The notes under the pieces are model-generated. The model made no database searches. It was given only the letters and a program-made list of their open reading frames with translations, and was not told the DNA's origin. Source: Gliomastix tumulicola (Eukaryota > Ascomycota > Sordariomycetes > Hypocreales > Bionectriaceae). Taken from it: 64,000 nt of DNA. Made by a program: the position numbers and the translations under genes. How positions within the stretch are numbered: position 1 is the stretch's first letter; the number at the start of each line of letters is the position of its first letter. The DNA is taken from NCBI GenBank assembly GCA_001599755.1, contig BCHX01000007.1, forward strand, positions 1,426,001 to 1,490,000. Reading direction: 5' to 3'. Below, in pieces: positions 1 to 12,018 of the stretch.

Positions 1-335
1 CTCAGGGCAACCGTACCTCGCCGGGGTGGCCTCGGTGGGCGGCTTAATATCGCCGTTAACAACAGTAGCGCTATTTCACGTCAGTCGGTCTCACTAAATA
101 CAGAACGGTGAGTCCGGAAACACCCACCCAGCATTAGCAAGGGCTTTGGCGTATGCAAATCCAAGACCGCCGCTCGCTGATTGTTTATCGGTTAGTGTCC
201 ACCATTTCGCTATACATGCTAGATATGGTATTAGCACTGACCTCCTGTTATAACAACAGTCTTTCCATTTACGTCTGCCAGATTGATCGATGCCTGGCTG
301 TCAACCACGTGAGCTTCGTAAGTTGAAGGTGCCAT
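1..335 (-). CDS. Short-chain dehydrogenase/reductase, N-terminal part (cut by left edge)
   Basis: Read on the minus strand, an ATG at 333-335 opens MAPSTYEAHVVDSQASINLA and runs to the end of a beta-strand, KTVVITG. After an intron (donor near 245, acceptor near 185) the frame continues as ASGGLGFAYAKALANAG, which completes the TGxxxGxG dinucleotide-binding motif of classical SDRs. A second short intron is followed by ATVVNGDIKPPTEATPARYG, and the gene leaves the window. The three exons are individually too short to show as long ORFs. The catalytic Ser-Tyr-Lys region lies outside the window, so substrate and activity cannot be judged. Its promoter is shared with the divergent BVMO gene at 1023. 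Confidence 0.72.
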
Positions 336-1022
336 CTTGAAGGTCCGGGGCTTGTCTTGGGATGGTTAGGTTTGGCAAAGAATAACGAAGTTAAAGGTGT
401 AGTCTTAGTCAAACTAGCGCCTTAGTCGATCTAGTCCCCGGGTGGGAAGATGGGTTACAAATTAACACTGACGGAATGGCTATAGAGACTCGGCCAATTC
501 GCCCCTGCCTACGGCTGGCCCTTACGTGCATGAGTACTCAATTGCGGGGGGTTTGGTCCGGTAATGGGGGCCAGTTCCGATGTCCGGAGTCCGGCGACGG
601 TTCAAGCCTGCCGGCACTGGCAAAGTATACTGAATGTTGGAGTAGCCGTTGGAGATACAGTCGTCTTGACTCGCCCATGACCATCGGCGCTGACAGCTCT
701 TCGGGTTTAGGCAAAGTCCACACACACCTTCCTGCTTTGGGTCGGGACTTCCGGCTTTCTCATCATACCATCATCCGGGGTTTCGTCATGCCGTAGCATG
801 TGCGAGTCCCCTCAGTGATGATATCGGGGTTACATTGGCGGCCTTTGTACGGCATGGAGGCGACCTTCCCTATGCCAGGCAGAGAGGAGTCTGCGGTACT
901 TTATTCCCAGGATACGTCATATTCAGGCATCCGAGTCCTAGCATATATTCACGCGGTATAGTCATTGGAAATATTCCATGCTTGAGCCTTCCCCCCCTGA
1001 GTGACCACAACATCCCCCAACA
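336..1022. promoter_or_regulatory. Divergent intergenic region between the partial SDR and BVMO A
   Basis: No gene was recognised here. ORFs in this stretch have no recognisable motif and overlap each other on both strands. The region must contain promoters for both flanking divergent genes. It holds CGG/CCG-rich sites of the type bound by Zn2Cys6 activators: GGTCCGGTAAT at 555-565 and TCCGGAGTCCGG at 583-594. Confidence 0.5.
583..594. promoter_or_regulatory. CGG-N3-CCG inverted repeat, copy 1
   Basis: TCCGGAGTCCGG lies about 430 bp upstream of the BVMO A start. The identical 12-mer occurs on the opposite strand at 13329-13340, in the promoter between the SDR and the SMP-30-like gene. CGG/CCG triplets with fixed spacing are the usual recognition pattern of Zn2Cys6 factors. 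The regulatory role is inferred. Confidence 0.3.
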
Positions 1023-3231
1023 ATGACGATCAATACCAACGACAGAGACACTCGCGCCGGGCCCGTTCTGGAGGCCACGAACCCCGTCTTCGAGGCCTAC
1101 GGGCTCGCCGGCGATATCACAATCGGCAGCAATACCCCAGGACCCCACCCTTCCTCTGTAAACAGGCCCGTCCACCATCCAGAGTGGGAGGCTCCGAGCG
1201 AGAGGGGGTACCGCGTCTCCGCGCACATGATCAACGAGCCTCCCACGACGCGGCAAAAGTTCAAGATTCTCGTCATCGGTGCCGGCGCGTCGGGGATCGA
1301 CTTCTTGCACTATGTGCCCCGCGAGCTCGGCGGCCTGGGCGTCGAGGTGGTCTGCTACGACAAGAACGCAGATATCGGTGGCACCTGGCTCGAAAACCGC
1401 TACCCCGGCTGTGCTTGCGACGTGCCGAGCGTGGGATACACGTTCCCATGGAAAGCGAAGCCGAACTGGACGAGTTTCTACTCGACAAGCCAGGAGATCT
1501 GGCAGTACATGAAGGACATTGTGGACGAGGAGGGTATGATGAAATACATCCATCTCAACACAAGTGTCGACTCCGCACACTGGGACAAAGAACGAAACTT
1601 GTGGGTTGTCGCTCTGAGTGAACGCCAAGACGGTGTTGTCAAGAGGGAGTGGAAGGAGGAATGTGACTATCTTGTTAATGGATCGGGTTTCCTGAAGTAA
1701 GCCTACCTACCACATCCGTTTGCTCGCCATCTTTGGGGTCTTCTTACCCCAGAACTAACGCAATTCGATAGCGCTTGGAAATGGCCCAAAATCCCAGGGC
1801 TTGAGACGTTCAAGGGCGACATCTTCCACACAGCGGCCTACAAGGAGGGCTATGACCTCAAGGGCAAGAAGGTTGCTGTTGTCGGCTCCGGAAGCTCCGG
1901 TGTTCAAGTCTGTGCCTCCATCTACCCTGAGGTCGAAAGACTCTACACTTGGGTCAGGAGTCCGACCTGGATTACGGCCGCGTTCGGCCAGCAATTCGCC
2001 GGCGAGGGCGGGCGCAACTTCGACTGTGAGTGATCGGTGCAGCGTCTGAGCTCATGCCAAGATGGATGCAAGCTGACCTCTTGGCAAGATACCCCCGACC
2101 AAAAGGTTGCCTTTGATGAGGATCGAGAGAGGTATCATCGGTACAAGAAGATGATCGAGAATGAACTCAACAAGCGGTTCAAACTTGTGCTGCGCAACAC
2201 GAAAGAGTCGGATGAAGCGAACGCTGTAAGTCATCTTTATGTCTATACCAACAACAGGCTCCCGTGCGTGCTGACACTCATTACAGTATGCCTATAAAGA
2301 AATGTCGACAAAACTCGCCGGAAAGCCCGAGCTCCGGGACACGATGGTGCCAAAGAACTTCAATGTCGCCTGCCGCCGCCCAACACCGGGCAACGGATAT
2401 CTGGAAGCGTTGGCGGGTGACAAAACCACAGTCTTTACCCAGACCATTGAAAGGATCACCGAGCACGGGGTCGTGGACTCTGCTACGGGAGAAGAACATA
2501 AGGTGGACGTCATCATCTGCGCCACTGGCTTCGATACGTCCTTCCGGCCTCGCTTCCCCATCACGGGCCTGGATCCTAAGTTGACGCTTGCCGAGAAATG
2601 GGCCGACTTCCCACGAAGCTACCTTGGTGTCGGAGTGGATGGGTTCCCCAACTACTTCACCTATACCGGCCCCTTCACGCCGGTGGCCCAAGGGTCCATC
2701 CTTCCGATCATCTCGATGCTCACTCAACATTTGATACAGATCCTCAAGAGAATACAGACGCACCACATCAAGTGGCTGAGTCCCAAGCCTCAGGCGGTGC
2801 AGGACTTCGTGGAGCATGTTCACACGTTCATGCCGAGAACATGCTGGTCCGACCCTTGCTCGTCGTGGTTCAAACAAGGCACCACTGATGGGCCGATAGT
2901 CATGTGGCCCGGGTCTCGCCTCTCGTTCTTTGAGGTGCTGCAGAAGCCAAACTTTGAGGACTACGATATTGAATACATGAGTGGCAACCGCTGGGGCTTC
3001 CTTGGCACCGGCTTCGTCGACTTCGAGTTTACCGGAACGAGAGACCTCACGTGGTACCTCGACGAGTTCTCAGATAGGAAGGATTGGGAAGGCGGCGTGG
3101 TTTTCAACCAGGACCCTGATGAGTTCCGCGATGTCGCCAGCGGTGCACTGCCGGGGTCCAAGGCCCTGGGCCGGGCCAGCCGTGAGCAACCATTGGAGGT
3201 TCTGAATAATGCGCCAGACGCGGGGCACTGA
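1023..3231 (+). CDS. Baeyer-Villiger monooxygenase A (FAD/NADPH)
   Basis: Four exons (1023-1696, 1772-2025, 2089-2225, 2287-3231) give 669 aa in one frame. The first Rossmann motif, VIGAGASGIDFL, binds FAD and is followed by YDKNADIGGTWLENRYPG, typical of class B flavoprotein monooxygenases. The fingerprint region reads FKGDIFHTAAYK, then a second Rossmann motif, VAVVGSGSSGVQV, for NADPH. DVIICATGFDTSF is the usual ATG motif. The family inserts an oxygen next to a ketone, giving an ester or lactone. The last position of the BVMO fingerprint (FxGxxxHxxxW/Y-P/D) is Lys here, an atypical residue. The long N-terminal extension of about 80 residues before the FAD motif is common in fungal BVMOs. 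The substrate is unknown; a hydrolase and an SMP-30-like lactonase candidate lie nearby. Confidence 0.9.
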
Positions 3232-3580
3232 AGGATACTTCAGGGTTGTTTTGTCTCCGCCTTCCATTCAACTAGTCTAGAAGACCTAGATAGTAGATTC
3301 AATGAATCTTTCTCAGATACTGTCCAGAGCACTAGATGCAGGTGTGACAAGTAGCAGTGCCCATATGCCCGTTTCAGTGAGATGCCGACGAGATCTTGCC
3401 AGCGTTATGCTACAATATGATTTATCTTAGAGTCCGAAATAAATTTGAGAATGCTGATTTCTTTTTGACTGTGTGAAGGAAGAAACGTGTACCTGCGACC
3501 TACTATGATGAACAACAATGAGAATACCAGCAGCGTGGCCAGCAGTGTGCAATTGTCAGCCCTATTCCTTTCCCCGCCGT
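3232..3580. other. Convergent 3' intergenic region
   Basis: The region lies between the stop codon of BVMO A and the stop codon of the minus-strand hydrolase. It should hold both 3' UTRs. I see no gene in it. Confidence 0.5.
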
Positions 3581-4802
3581 CTATGAACTATCAAAGGATG
3601 ACGTCTCGTCATCCGAAAGAATCCATTCGCAGCTCTTGACCAGCAACTCGTCCCAAAGTTTAGCGGATGGAAGATTGTAGTAACGCCGAAAGGCGTGAGG
3701 GAGTCCGCGGAAAACATGAACTTTTGTTGGTACGCTGCAGAGATGGAGACCTCATCAGTAAACGCTTCGCAGACCAGTCTTAAAAGTGCACTTACCCCTT
3801 TGCCTTCAGCTTCTCGGCATAGGATAATCCCTCATCCCGTAGCAGATCCCGTCCAGCTACCAAGAAGCTCGATTTGGGCAACCCCGCCAGCTGGCTACTT
3901 TCCGCAAGTCCTACGTTCAGGCTCGGATCCTTGACATCCTTAGCGTCAAGTAATTCTGCGAACATGTCCAGCAGCGGCTTTGGGAGAATTGGTGCGTCGA
4001 TGTTCTGGCCATAGGAAGATATTGGATCGCCTCTTAGAGGGTGATTTTGCGGATGGACCAGCCAAGGTACGCACAGTAACTGGCCCTTGATAGTCAGGTC
4101 TGGCCTTCCCTGGCCTTGAGATAATTTCAGGTGGTGCTGTCGAAGAGCAACCGAGGCAGCCAGCCCAGCCCCAGCTGAGATGCCCCCAACAATGACACGC
4201 GTTGGGTCTCCGCCCAGTGCCAGGATCTTCTCACTCAACCAAAGGAAGGCATCCCAAGCGTCATTGACCTGCGTTGGATGCTTGAATTCGGGGGTGTGGC
4301 GGTAGCCGACATTGACCACAATTACCTCAGCACCATGGCTCAAGCGCCCACACGCCGCGTCTTCACTCTCTATTGCGCCGAGAAGATGACCGCCGCCGTG
4401 AAAGTACAAGTAAACGGGTCGACGTGTCTCATACGACGAGGCCTTGGGGCGGTACACCCTGGCTATGATGTTGCACTTGTCCTTAGTCACGATCGAATGA
4501 TCTGTCCATTCAACCTTCTCGCGGAGACCTAAGGCGCCCATTGCATTAGCGAGGTCAGTACCCTCATCAACACTAGCCAGGGATGTTCTCTTTCCAGACT
4601 CCCCGGCCGTAGATCCCCCGGCTTGCAGGCAAGACTGACCTTCAGCCTCAAGTTCTGCATTGGAAGCCTGTATGCGTATCGAGTTCGTGGCTTCGCGGAG
4701 AGCGACGGCATCCGGATTCAGGGGTCCGGAGGGTAGGGGCGTCGCTTTGACAAAGTTCTCCCACTCTGGGGATGGGCCCTGAAATTCGGAGAACTTGTTC
4801 AT
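3581..4802 (-). CDS. Alpha/beta-hydrolase, hormone-sensitive-lipase (HSL) family
   Basis: Two exons (4802-3796 and 3734-3581) give 386 aa. The oxyanion-hole motif is YFHGGGH and the nucleophile elbow is GGISAGAG. An acid follows in VAGRDLLRDEG and the catalytic His is in GLPHAFRRYY, which lies in the small second exon, so the catalytic triad is complete only with that intron removed. HSL-type enzymes hydrolyse short or medium esters and are cytosolic; no signal peptide is seen. The position beside a BVMO suggests it could open the ester or lactone that enzyme makes, which is inference. It is convergent with BVMO A and divergent from the cyclase-family gene at 5371. Confidence 0.88.
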
Positions 4803-5370
4803 CTGGGAGATTTGCTTCTTGCGCGAGTATGGGAAATACGGTCACTACTGAGCACGGATGTGAAAAGAGCTCTCCGCATTAAGCGACATATCATTCTCGC
4901 CGCAAGGCCCTAGTTACGTGTAAGATACGGACACTACTGTTAACCGGTATCAGCCCTATGTGCTACCTACGCCGGCCGGCAGACCCCAGTGGGGGAGTTG
5001 AAGGGAAAGCCGAAGCCAGGATTGGGTTGCCACCGAGCTAAGCCATCCATACCGGGTTCAACAACGAACCTCGCCGTCAATGACAATTTCGAACAGCTCA
5101 GGCCAGCAGACCCTCTGTGGCTTTCGTCATGCCGAAATTGCTAGCACTTAAGCCGGGCAAGATATTCGCGCCTAGAATCCTTCGGCCCATCAGCCGCAAC
5201 CAAAAAGTCGTCTGCCTTCAATGATGCACCTGGGGGGGTGCCGAATCTTGCAAGAGTAAAGACTGGTGTACTGCTCCGATATCCCCTAGCAACCGGTAGC
5301 TTCTGAGCAATTCTGGACGCTTTCATGACTGCTCTGCATCTAGCGGTCGTTATAGGCATCAGGAAGCCCA
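4803..5370. promoter_or_regulatory. Divergent promoter region, hydrolase and cyclase-family gene
   Basis: The 568 bp between two divergent start codons carries no recognisable gene. It contains a perfect 10-bp palindrome, GCCGGCCGGC, at 4971-4980. A role for the palindrome is unproven. Confidence 0.4.
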
Positions 5371-6741
5371 ATGGCTCGCTTTCCCGACTACGACAGCCTT
5401 CGGGTCATCGAGATCAACGGCAAGCAAAAGCGATGCGCCTGGGGTGTTTTCGACAAGGATGGGAAGAAAGATGTCTACGGCTGTTTGAATAAGATTACGC
5501 CATCTATAGTGACATCGGCTGCGGCGCAGGTGACAGACGGTGTCACGATATCTCTCAAGTGAGCACCCATTCGATGGCGAAATGCTCTTGCCACTGGTTA
5601 ATCAGGCGTAGCTGGCCGATGCGAGTGATAAAAAACCCAGGATTTGGTCGCAAGGGATTTAGTCACAGGGTGATATCCTTTGTCGACTCGCCTCTACGGA
5701 TACATGGGTTCGATGACGAGGTAGGTCAAACAACCACCCAAGCAAGTACTCCCAAGGCGTAACTGACGGTCGAAATCATCCAGGTCGAGTTCAATACGCA
5801 ATGCAGCAGCCAATGGGACGCGCTTTGTAGGGATCGCACTATCACAAATAAAACGCACCTGGGGATATCAGCAACTAATACTTCAAGGCTCCAGGTCACT
5901 TTTACGACCAAGACATCAAGCGAGGCTACAATGATGCAAATCCGTCGGTCCAGGATCTCACCCAAGACTATGGGGAAGAAGACGTGGAGGCAAAGCTGCC
6001 AACCTTGAACCGTATGTTTTGTCTCCAGAATCGTTACTAGGGAGCTCAATTTTACATGGACACTTCCCTTACTTACTCAACCCACATTAGACTGGCATCA
6101 AAAAGGAGGCCTGGCCACTCGAGGCGTGCTTATCGACTACAAGGCCTATGCAGACCGACATGGGATCAAATACTCCCCCTTCACTCCGCATAAAATCTCC
6201 ATAAGCACAGTGGAGGCCATTGCGAAGGAGCAGAACATACAATTTCAGCAGGGCGATGTGTTCCTCCTGCGCACAGGATACACGGAGGCCTTGGAAGCAG
6301 CCAAGACGCTCGAGGAGCAGGATTCTTTGGCAAACTCCCCTGACAGTGTTGGCATTGAGGATACGCTGGAAGCCGTCAAATGGTTCTGGAACCAACACTT
6401 TAGTGCCGTAGCGGCAGACAACATCGGGTTTGAGGTGATGCGTCCAACCATTGACGGTGTGGACGGTGTTGGCACCACCGCGGAGTACCGTATGCTTCCC
6501 CTGGGATCCCTTCCCTTGCCCCCCAGAAGCCTGTTTGTGCTAACCGCAAAGCTCCGCACACGCAGTCCTCCATCCCCATTTCCTCTCACTGCTAGGTTTG
6601 CATATAGGCGAACTGTGGGATCTTAAAGCGCTATCAAGGCATTGTCACGACAGTGGGCGATTCACTTTCTTCCTGACGTCTGTTCCTTTGAATTATGCGG
6701 AAGCTGTTGGATCTCCCCCAAACGCCATGGCTATATTTTAG
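5371..6741 (+). CDS. Cyclase-family protein (kynurenine-formamidase-like fold, PF04199 type)
   Basis: Six exons (5371-5558, 5612-5720, 5784-5826, 5895-6011, 6091-6489, 6596-6741) join in frame to 333 aa, the usual length of fungal members. Recognisable blocks are GFGRKGFSHRVI, FNTQCSSQWDALCHFY, THWHQKGGLATRGVLIDY-like sequence (here NHWHQKGGLATRGVLIDY), FQQGDVFLLRTGYTEAL and, in the last exon, LHIGELWDLKALSRHC followed by TSVPLNYAEAVGSPPNAMAI. Bacterial relatives are metal-dependent amidohydrolases with an HxGTHxD motif; the fungal sequence has QCSSQWD at that place, as I recall for the fungal subgroup. The junction of exons 5 and 6 lacks about ten residues usually seen before the IGEL block, so the 3' splice model may be imperfect. 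A hydrolytic role on a cyclic or acyl substrate is inferred. Confidence 0.8.
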
Positions 6742-7479
6742 GTGCTTAATCTGAGTCAACAAGGAGGTCACTCTAAATAAAACTGAGTTGAGTATTTATC
6801 AGAGATTAACTGTCAAACTTGTGCGATTTACTTGATGTGCATGTGAATGGTTACAGCATGATGGAAAGGTAGATCATCACCGACAACTATCTATAAATAA
6901 TTACAAGGTCCAGCACCGCTTGTTGCGCTTGAAAGTATTTATGTATTTATCTATTTTCACAGGATTTTAATTTGAAGGCGATTTAAACCTTCCAACGGCC
7001 TTCTGCCAATGGTAGACTCGAGTTGGTCACGTCCAAGCGACCACCAGATACGTTGATTGCTCCCAATTCCAAATAGCGCCATGCGTGTAGGGTAGCAATA
7101 CTCCGTACTTCGCAGTTGCCTGGGAACTGTCCAGGGCCTCAGTGGTATGGAAATGCAGGGGTTGCCAGCCAGCCGGTGTGGAACTACCTACCGTATGGCG
7201 CCGGCTATGGCTTCGGCAACAAGACAGAGACTTCGCCGAAGGACTTTCGGCCTACAAGTACTGCGTGTAGTGGGGAAGAATATCAGAGAATGACTCGTCG
7301 CTGTACACGGCTAATTCACCAATATGGTATTGGAACCCTTGTGGGCGACATGGCAAAGCAAATATACGCGATGGTTGGAGATGTGACTTCACGCTGCACA
7401 TATATACACCCTGGATTGGTTTGTACTGCCACTAGGGGTCGAGCAAGAGAGACGAGACAATCACGACGAAAAACACAAC
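6742..7479. other. Intergenic region
   Basis: The first 300 bp are AT-rich and probably form the 3' UTR of the cyclase-family gene. The rest should hold the promoter of the SDR at 7480. No gene was recognised. Confidence 0.45.
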
Positions 7480-8314
7480 ATGGCTCGCCTGAACGGAAAA
7501 GTTGCAATTGTCACCGGTGCGGGTTCCGGATTCGGTGAGGCCATTGCCCATGGATTTGTGGCTGAGGGTGCCCACGTGTTTATCGCCGATATCCATGTCG
7601 CCAACGGCCAACGTGTCGAGAAGGACATCGCGGCCAAGGGATATCAGAATGGCGGCTCGGGCATCTTCATCGAGTTCAACGTTACGAAGCGGAGTGACTG
7701 GGAAAAAGCCCTCGAGCTCGCCAAGTCCAAGTTCGGTCACCTGGATATCGTTGTGAACAATGCTGGCACGACATATAAGAAACAGCCCAGTTTGGAAGTC
7801 TCGGAGGCCGACTTCGATAAGATCATCGCCGTCAATGTCAAGAGTATCTACCTAAGTGTCTCTGTCGTCATGCCATACTTCGTTGAGAGGAAATCAGGCG
7901 TCTATCTCAGCACGTCGTCGGTGGCCGGCACCCGGGTGCGGCCCGGTCAGGTTTTCTACGGAGGCACCAAAGGCTTCCTGAACACTGTCTGTACCCTTTC
8001 AACTTTCAAATTCTCTACGGTGAACATGGCTAACTCGCTTTCAGGTCACCCAAGGATTGGCCGCTGAGTACGGGCCTTCAGGAGTGCGGGTCAATTCCAT
8101 CTGCCCGCTGCGCGGAGCTACCGGCCTGTTGGAGATGTTTAGCGGCGTACCTGATACGCCTGAGGAGAGAGCAAAGTTCGCTTTGTCAGTTCCTCTGAGG
8201 CGCATGTCAGAGCCCGATGATATTAAGAATGCGGCAATCTACCTGGCCAGCGACGAGGCCGCCTTTGTGAGCGGCGTTAATCTGCCAGTTGATGGTGGTC
8301 GCTTGGCCGTGTAG
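7480..8314 (+). CDS. Short-chain dehydrogenase/reductase (classical, 3-oxoacyl-ACP-reductase-like)
   Basis: Exon 1 is 7480-7986 and exon 2 is 8045-8314, giving 258 aa. The cofactor motif is VTGAGSGFGEA, the structural motif is VNNAGTTY, and the catalytic region reads STSSVAGTRVRPGQVFYGGTKG with Ser, Tyr and Lys present. The C-terminus, VSGVNLPVDGGRLAV, is typical of tetrameric SDRs. The intron donor that keeps the frame is GTCTGT, weaker than the neighbouring GTACCC, so the exact donor is the least certain part. SDRs of this type interconvert alcohols and ketones with NAD(P)H. Such an enzyme could make the ketone substrate for either nearby BVMO. Confidence 0.88.
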
Positions 8315-9030
8315 GAAGGAGCTTGAGAATCATCAGTTTAAATATGCTGTGGTAGCCTACCACAATAGATCGAGCTGATTTTCATCCTCCCTTACCTTTG
8401 TATCGTCTTTTATAAAACCGTTTTCCGACCGTACGCGTGCTTTGTTGGATATTGAAGTGTATATGATTGGCTGGCTTGACGAATGCTTTGGACTGAAGCT
8501 TCCTGACGGTTCATCTGAGGGCGTGGAATGTGGTTCCATCAGAGGATTGAACCCCAGACTGCCGTACTTAGACATGTCAAGTGCATTTCGAAATGGCATT
8601 TAGCGATTCAGCGGGTGATGTTGGCTAGAGAGCTGTACATGTAACCGGTCATATTTTTTTTTCCGTCTGACTTGAAAAGATCTGCGTTGAATTGAGAGTC
8701 AGGTCTAAATCTGACGGGCCCACTGGGAGTTGAGCATTTGCTTTGCCGTAATAGAAGCTCTGCTGCAAGAAGGGACAACGTCGTGTTCCGAACAGGAGCT
8801 AGGCCTCCCGTCAGCTCCGATTCGACGCGAAATAAATACCCCCCTGGAACTGGAAACGACGTCGACGAGCGACCGCGAAGGTAAGCGATCCGGAAGAGGT
8901 TCTATTTTGACTCTAAAAGCAGAACGGGAGCATTGAAAAATCGGAAGATCCAGACTAAATACACACAATCTCATTTCAAAATACGGATAGTAGAAATAGT
9001 CAACCCCATGCTCTCAAAGGGATAGCCTCC
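8315..9030. other. Convergent 3' intergenic region
   Basis: The region lies between the stop of the SDR and the stop of the minus-strand BVMO B. Short ORFs here have no recognisable motif. I see no gene. Confidence 0.45.
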
Positions 9031-11292
9031 TCAGTTGCCATTGACTACCGCCTTGGTCGCGGACTGGGGACCCGGGGGATCGGAATCAGCGACAGGGAGC
9101 AAGCCATCCTTGGTCTCAAGATACCAGGCGATGTCGCTTCCATCATACTCCATCGTCGCGAAACCATTGCCGAGGAACCCGAATCTGTTCATCCCCCAAT
9201 ACTCGTAGTCATAATCCTCGAAGCGAGGACTAGACACCAGATCCGCCAGCACCACTCTCGACCCAGGGAAGATGGTCAAGGTCCCGTCAAGACGGCCACC
9301 CTTGAACCACGACCGGCACGGGCCGGCCCAGGCAGTGCGCTTTGTCCAGAGGTCCGCGTGCTCCATGAATGCCTCTGAGGCGTCTTTGCGGGGAGCCACG
9401 GACTTGATGTTCTCCTTCTGCATCTTCTGGATGACGGAAAGGATATTGTCAATGAATAGCTCGACCATGGAGGTGTAAGACCCGTGTCCGAAGGAAAAGT
9501 ACGGCCCGCCGACTGTGAAATAGTTGGGGACTGCGTCAAATTAGTAAGAAAATCTGCCGAATAGGATGCTGGGGATGGAATGTGCTCACTCTCTGGGACA
9601 GCCATGGATAGATACGATACTAGTCGCTCGCGCTGGATATCCTGTACATTCTTGCCGTGGGCGACAATGGGAAACCTCGGGACCCATGACGTGTCGAAAC
9701 TGTCGTGTCCGTTAGCGAAACATCTTTATTACGTGATGAGGCGAGCCTCTTACCCAGTGGCGCAGATAATGACGTCTGCCTTGTGCTCTTGACCGTTGTG
9801 ATCTAGAAATCCATCCGGAGTGATTTCTTGGAGAGACTCGAGGAAGGTCGTCACCTTCTCCGATGTCAATGCTTCGAGGAAGCCATTACCAGGCTGTGGT
9901 AACCTTGTTAATAATGCTGGGTGTCTTGGAGTGATAATATCAGGGAGCTCACTGTTGGTCTCTTGCACCCTACGTCGAATGTGGTCGGGAGGATCATCTC
10001 CAGGATGTCTGTCCTGTGACCAAGCTTCCTCTTCATCTCTTCCGTGCAAAACTGACTCTCATGTTAGACTCCGATCCGGCTCTGAGGCTTCCGTGTGAGC
10101 GACTTACCGCCTTTGCCTTCTGAGACCCCGGGGTTCCGATCTGGATACCCTTGAACATCTCACTGATCTCAGTCTCAATTTTCTTCGAGTAGTCTAGGTA
10201 TTCATCTGGATTCTCGGCGAAATGCTTCTTCTGCTCTTCGGTATCTGTGGCCCGGACGTAATTAGCATTGAGATGGACTAAGCGGTACTCACTGGGCACT
10301 TACACTTGTAGTTTGCTCCATCTTTGCCGGCAAACTTCTGAGCGAAACCAGCAGTCATCCAAGTGGGAGACCTGACCCAGCAATACAGGTGCTCAACCGT
10401 AGGTAAGATGTTCGGAATGATCTGAACACCACTGCTTCCGATGCCGATGACGGCGACTTTCTTTCCTTCGAGCTCGGTGCTCTCATCGTAGTCAGCTGTA
10501 TGGCACAGTTTTCCCTTGAAGTTCTTGAGGCCCTTGATATTTGGGTAATCCCATGCACTGATAAACGTTAGCCACCCGACTTAGATTTACAACCCGGGAG
10601 CGTTGCGCTTAACGTACTTGAGAATGCCGTTACAGCTGATGAAGACGTCGCAGATGTCAATGAATGTCTTCCCGCTTAGCAGATCCTTGACTTGGATTTC
10701 CCAATGCCCACGCTCGGTATTCCAGTAGGCCCCAGTGATCAGGTGGCTCAGCTGGAAGAACTTGGCCAAATGAAACCTTTCCACTACATCCTTCAAATAT
10801 TGAAGGATTTCCCCGCCCTCTGAGTAGTACTGAGACCAGTAGGGATTCTTGGCCCAAGAGAACTGGAATTTGAAATGTCAGCTCTGTGCTCCTCGGCCTC
10901 CGAGTTTTGTTTCACTGACTTGGTAGACATGTGAGGGAATGTCGCACGCAACACCGGGGTATCTTGAATACGTCAGTATGGCTCTCCTGTCACATAGTTC
11001 CACCATGAGCTGACCTGTTTTCGAACCACGTGCCACCATACTCCGGATTCTTGTCGTAGATAGTGAGAGACACATTCTCAAGCTTCTCGGGCAGGAACTT
11101 GGCGAGGCAAATGCCAGCTGCACCTGCGCCAAGAGAGATCACACGCAGTGGGCGCTTTGTCCCGTAGAGCTGCTCTTTGATCCTGTATCCGCGGTCGTTC
11201 TGGGTTGCCCAGCCATATCGAGCTGGGAGCGCCTCCAAGTCAGCTGCTGCTGTTTCCGAGAGGACACTGGAGTCCACTCCTATATTCGCCAT
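9031..11292 (-). CDS. Baeyer-Villiger monooxygenase B (FAD/NADPH)
   Basis: Nine exons (11292-11015, 10962-10920, 10862-10618, 10557-10304, 10244-10108, 10051-9953, 9893-9754, 9699-9590, 9530-9031) join without a frame break to 601 aa. The FAD motif is SLGAGAAGICLAKFLPE, followed by YDKNPEYGGTWFENRYPG. The BVMO fingerprint is FKGKLCHTADYD, matching FxGxxxHxxxW/Y-D. The NADPH motif is VAVIGIGSSGVQI and the ATG motif is DVIICATGFDTSW. It is a distant paralogue of BVMO A, about 70 residues shorter at the N-terminus and with more introns. The family oxidises ketones to esters or lactones in the cytosol. Two BVMOs in 11 kb suggest sequential oxygen insertions or two alternative ketones. Confidence 0.92.
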
Positions 11293-12018
11293 CTTGGATG
11301 TTCGTTGTCAGGTTCGATCGACCTGTGGAATGGTATGAGATGGGTTAAACGATGGCATGGGATCTCTCACCGTGATATTCATATGAATCTGCTGGGGCGT
11401 TGTTGTCGTATGCTTGATGCCATGGCTGAGTCATCTATAGGGGCGCCTTGCCCCTCATGCGTACCGATGTGAGCGCTCGGCTTCATCCTTTGTGATCGGG
11501 GACTTGCCGGCAGCCAGCATGGCTACTGCTTGAGCCGGGCGAAACTGGGCCGAGACCCGAGTGCGGCTATCCGCTAACACCGGCGTTCAGAAGTAGGGGC
11601 CACATGGAGTGAGTAGTGCACACCTCGAGCGACGTTCACGGACATCATATGACATGTGTATGGTAGCATGAAGCTTGATACCAGGTAAAGGCTGTGCAAT
11701 TGGACACCGCCATGGAGGTCTACTGGAAAGGGTCGCCAGCACTCGTATGATCAATTCACTCTAACGGCTCGCTATCCGGACTAGCTGGTTTCATGGGCGA
11801 TATGAAGACTTTGATGATTCTCAATGGTAGACTTACGATGCCTTTCATGGTAAAGTCCTCGAGCTCTTGTTTCCCGTACTGAGCACCTCGCGAATTGGCT
11901 AACATGTGACTGTCAATGGACTACTAAGAATATTCTGGTGATAAGAAGTTTACTATGGGGGGGTTTTAATCTGAAATGGGCAAACTTGGCTCGAGCCGTT
12001 CCCGGGCTCATCCCACCT
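11293..12018. promoter_or_regulatory. Upstream region of BVMO B
   Basis: This stretch holds the promoter of BVMO B on the minus strand and the 3' end of the next minus-strand SDR. A CGG-N4-CCG element (CGGCTATCCG, 11564-11573) lies about 270 bp upstream of the BVMO B start. No gene was recognised. Confidence 0.4.

Noticed and set aside
476..796. 106-codon open frame upstream of BVMO A
   Set aside because: No motif, overlapped by open frames on the other strand, and located in a divergent promoter region.
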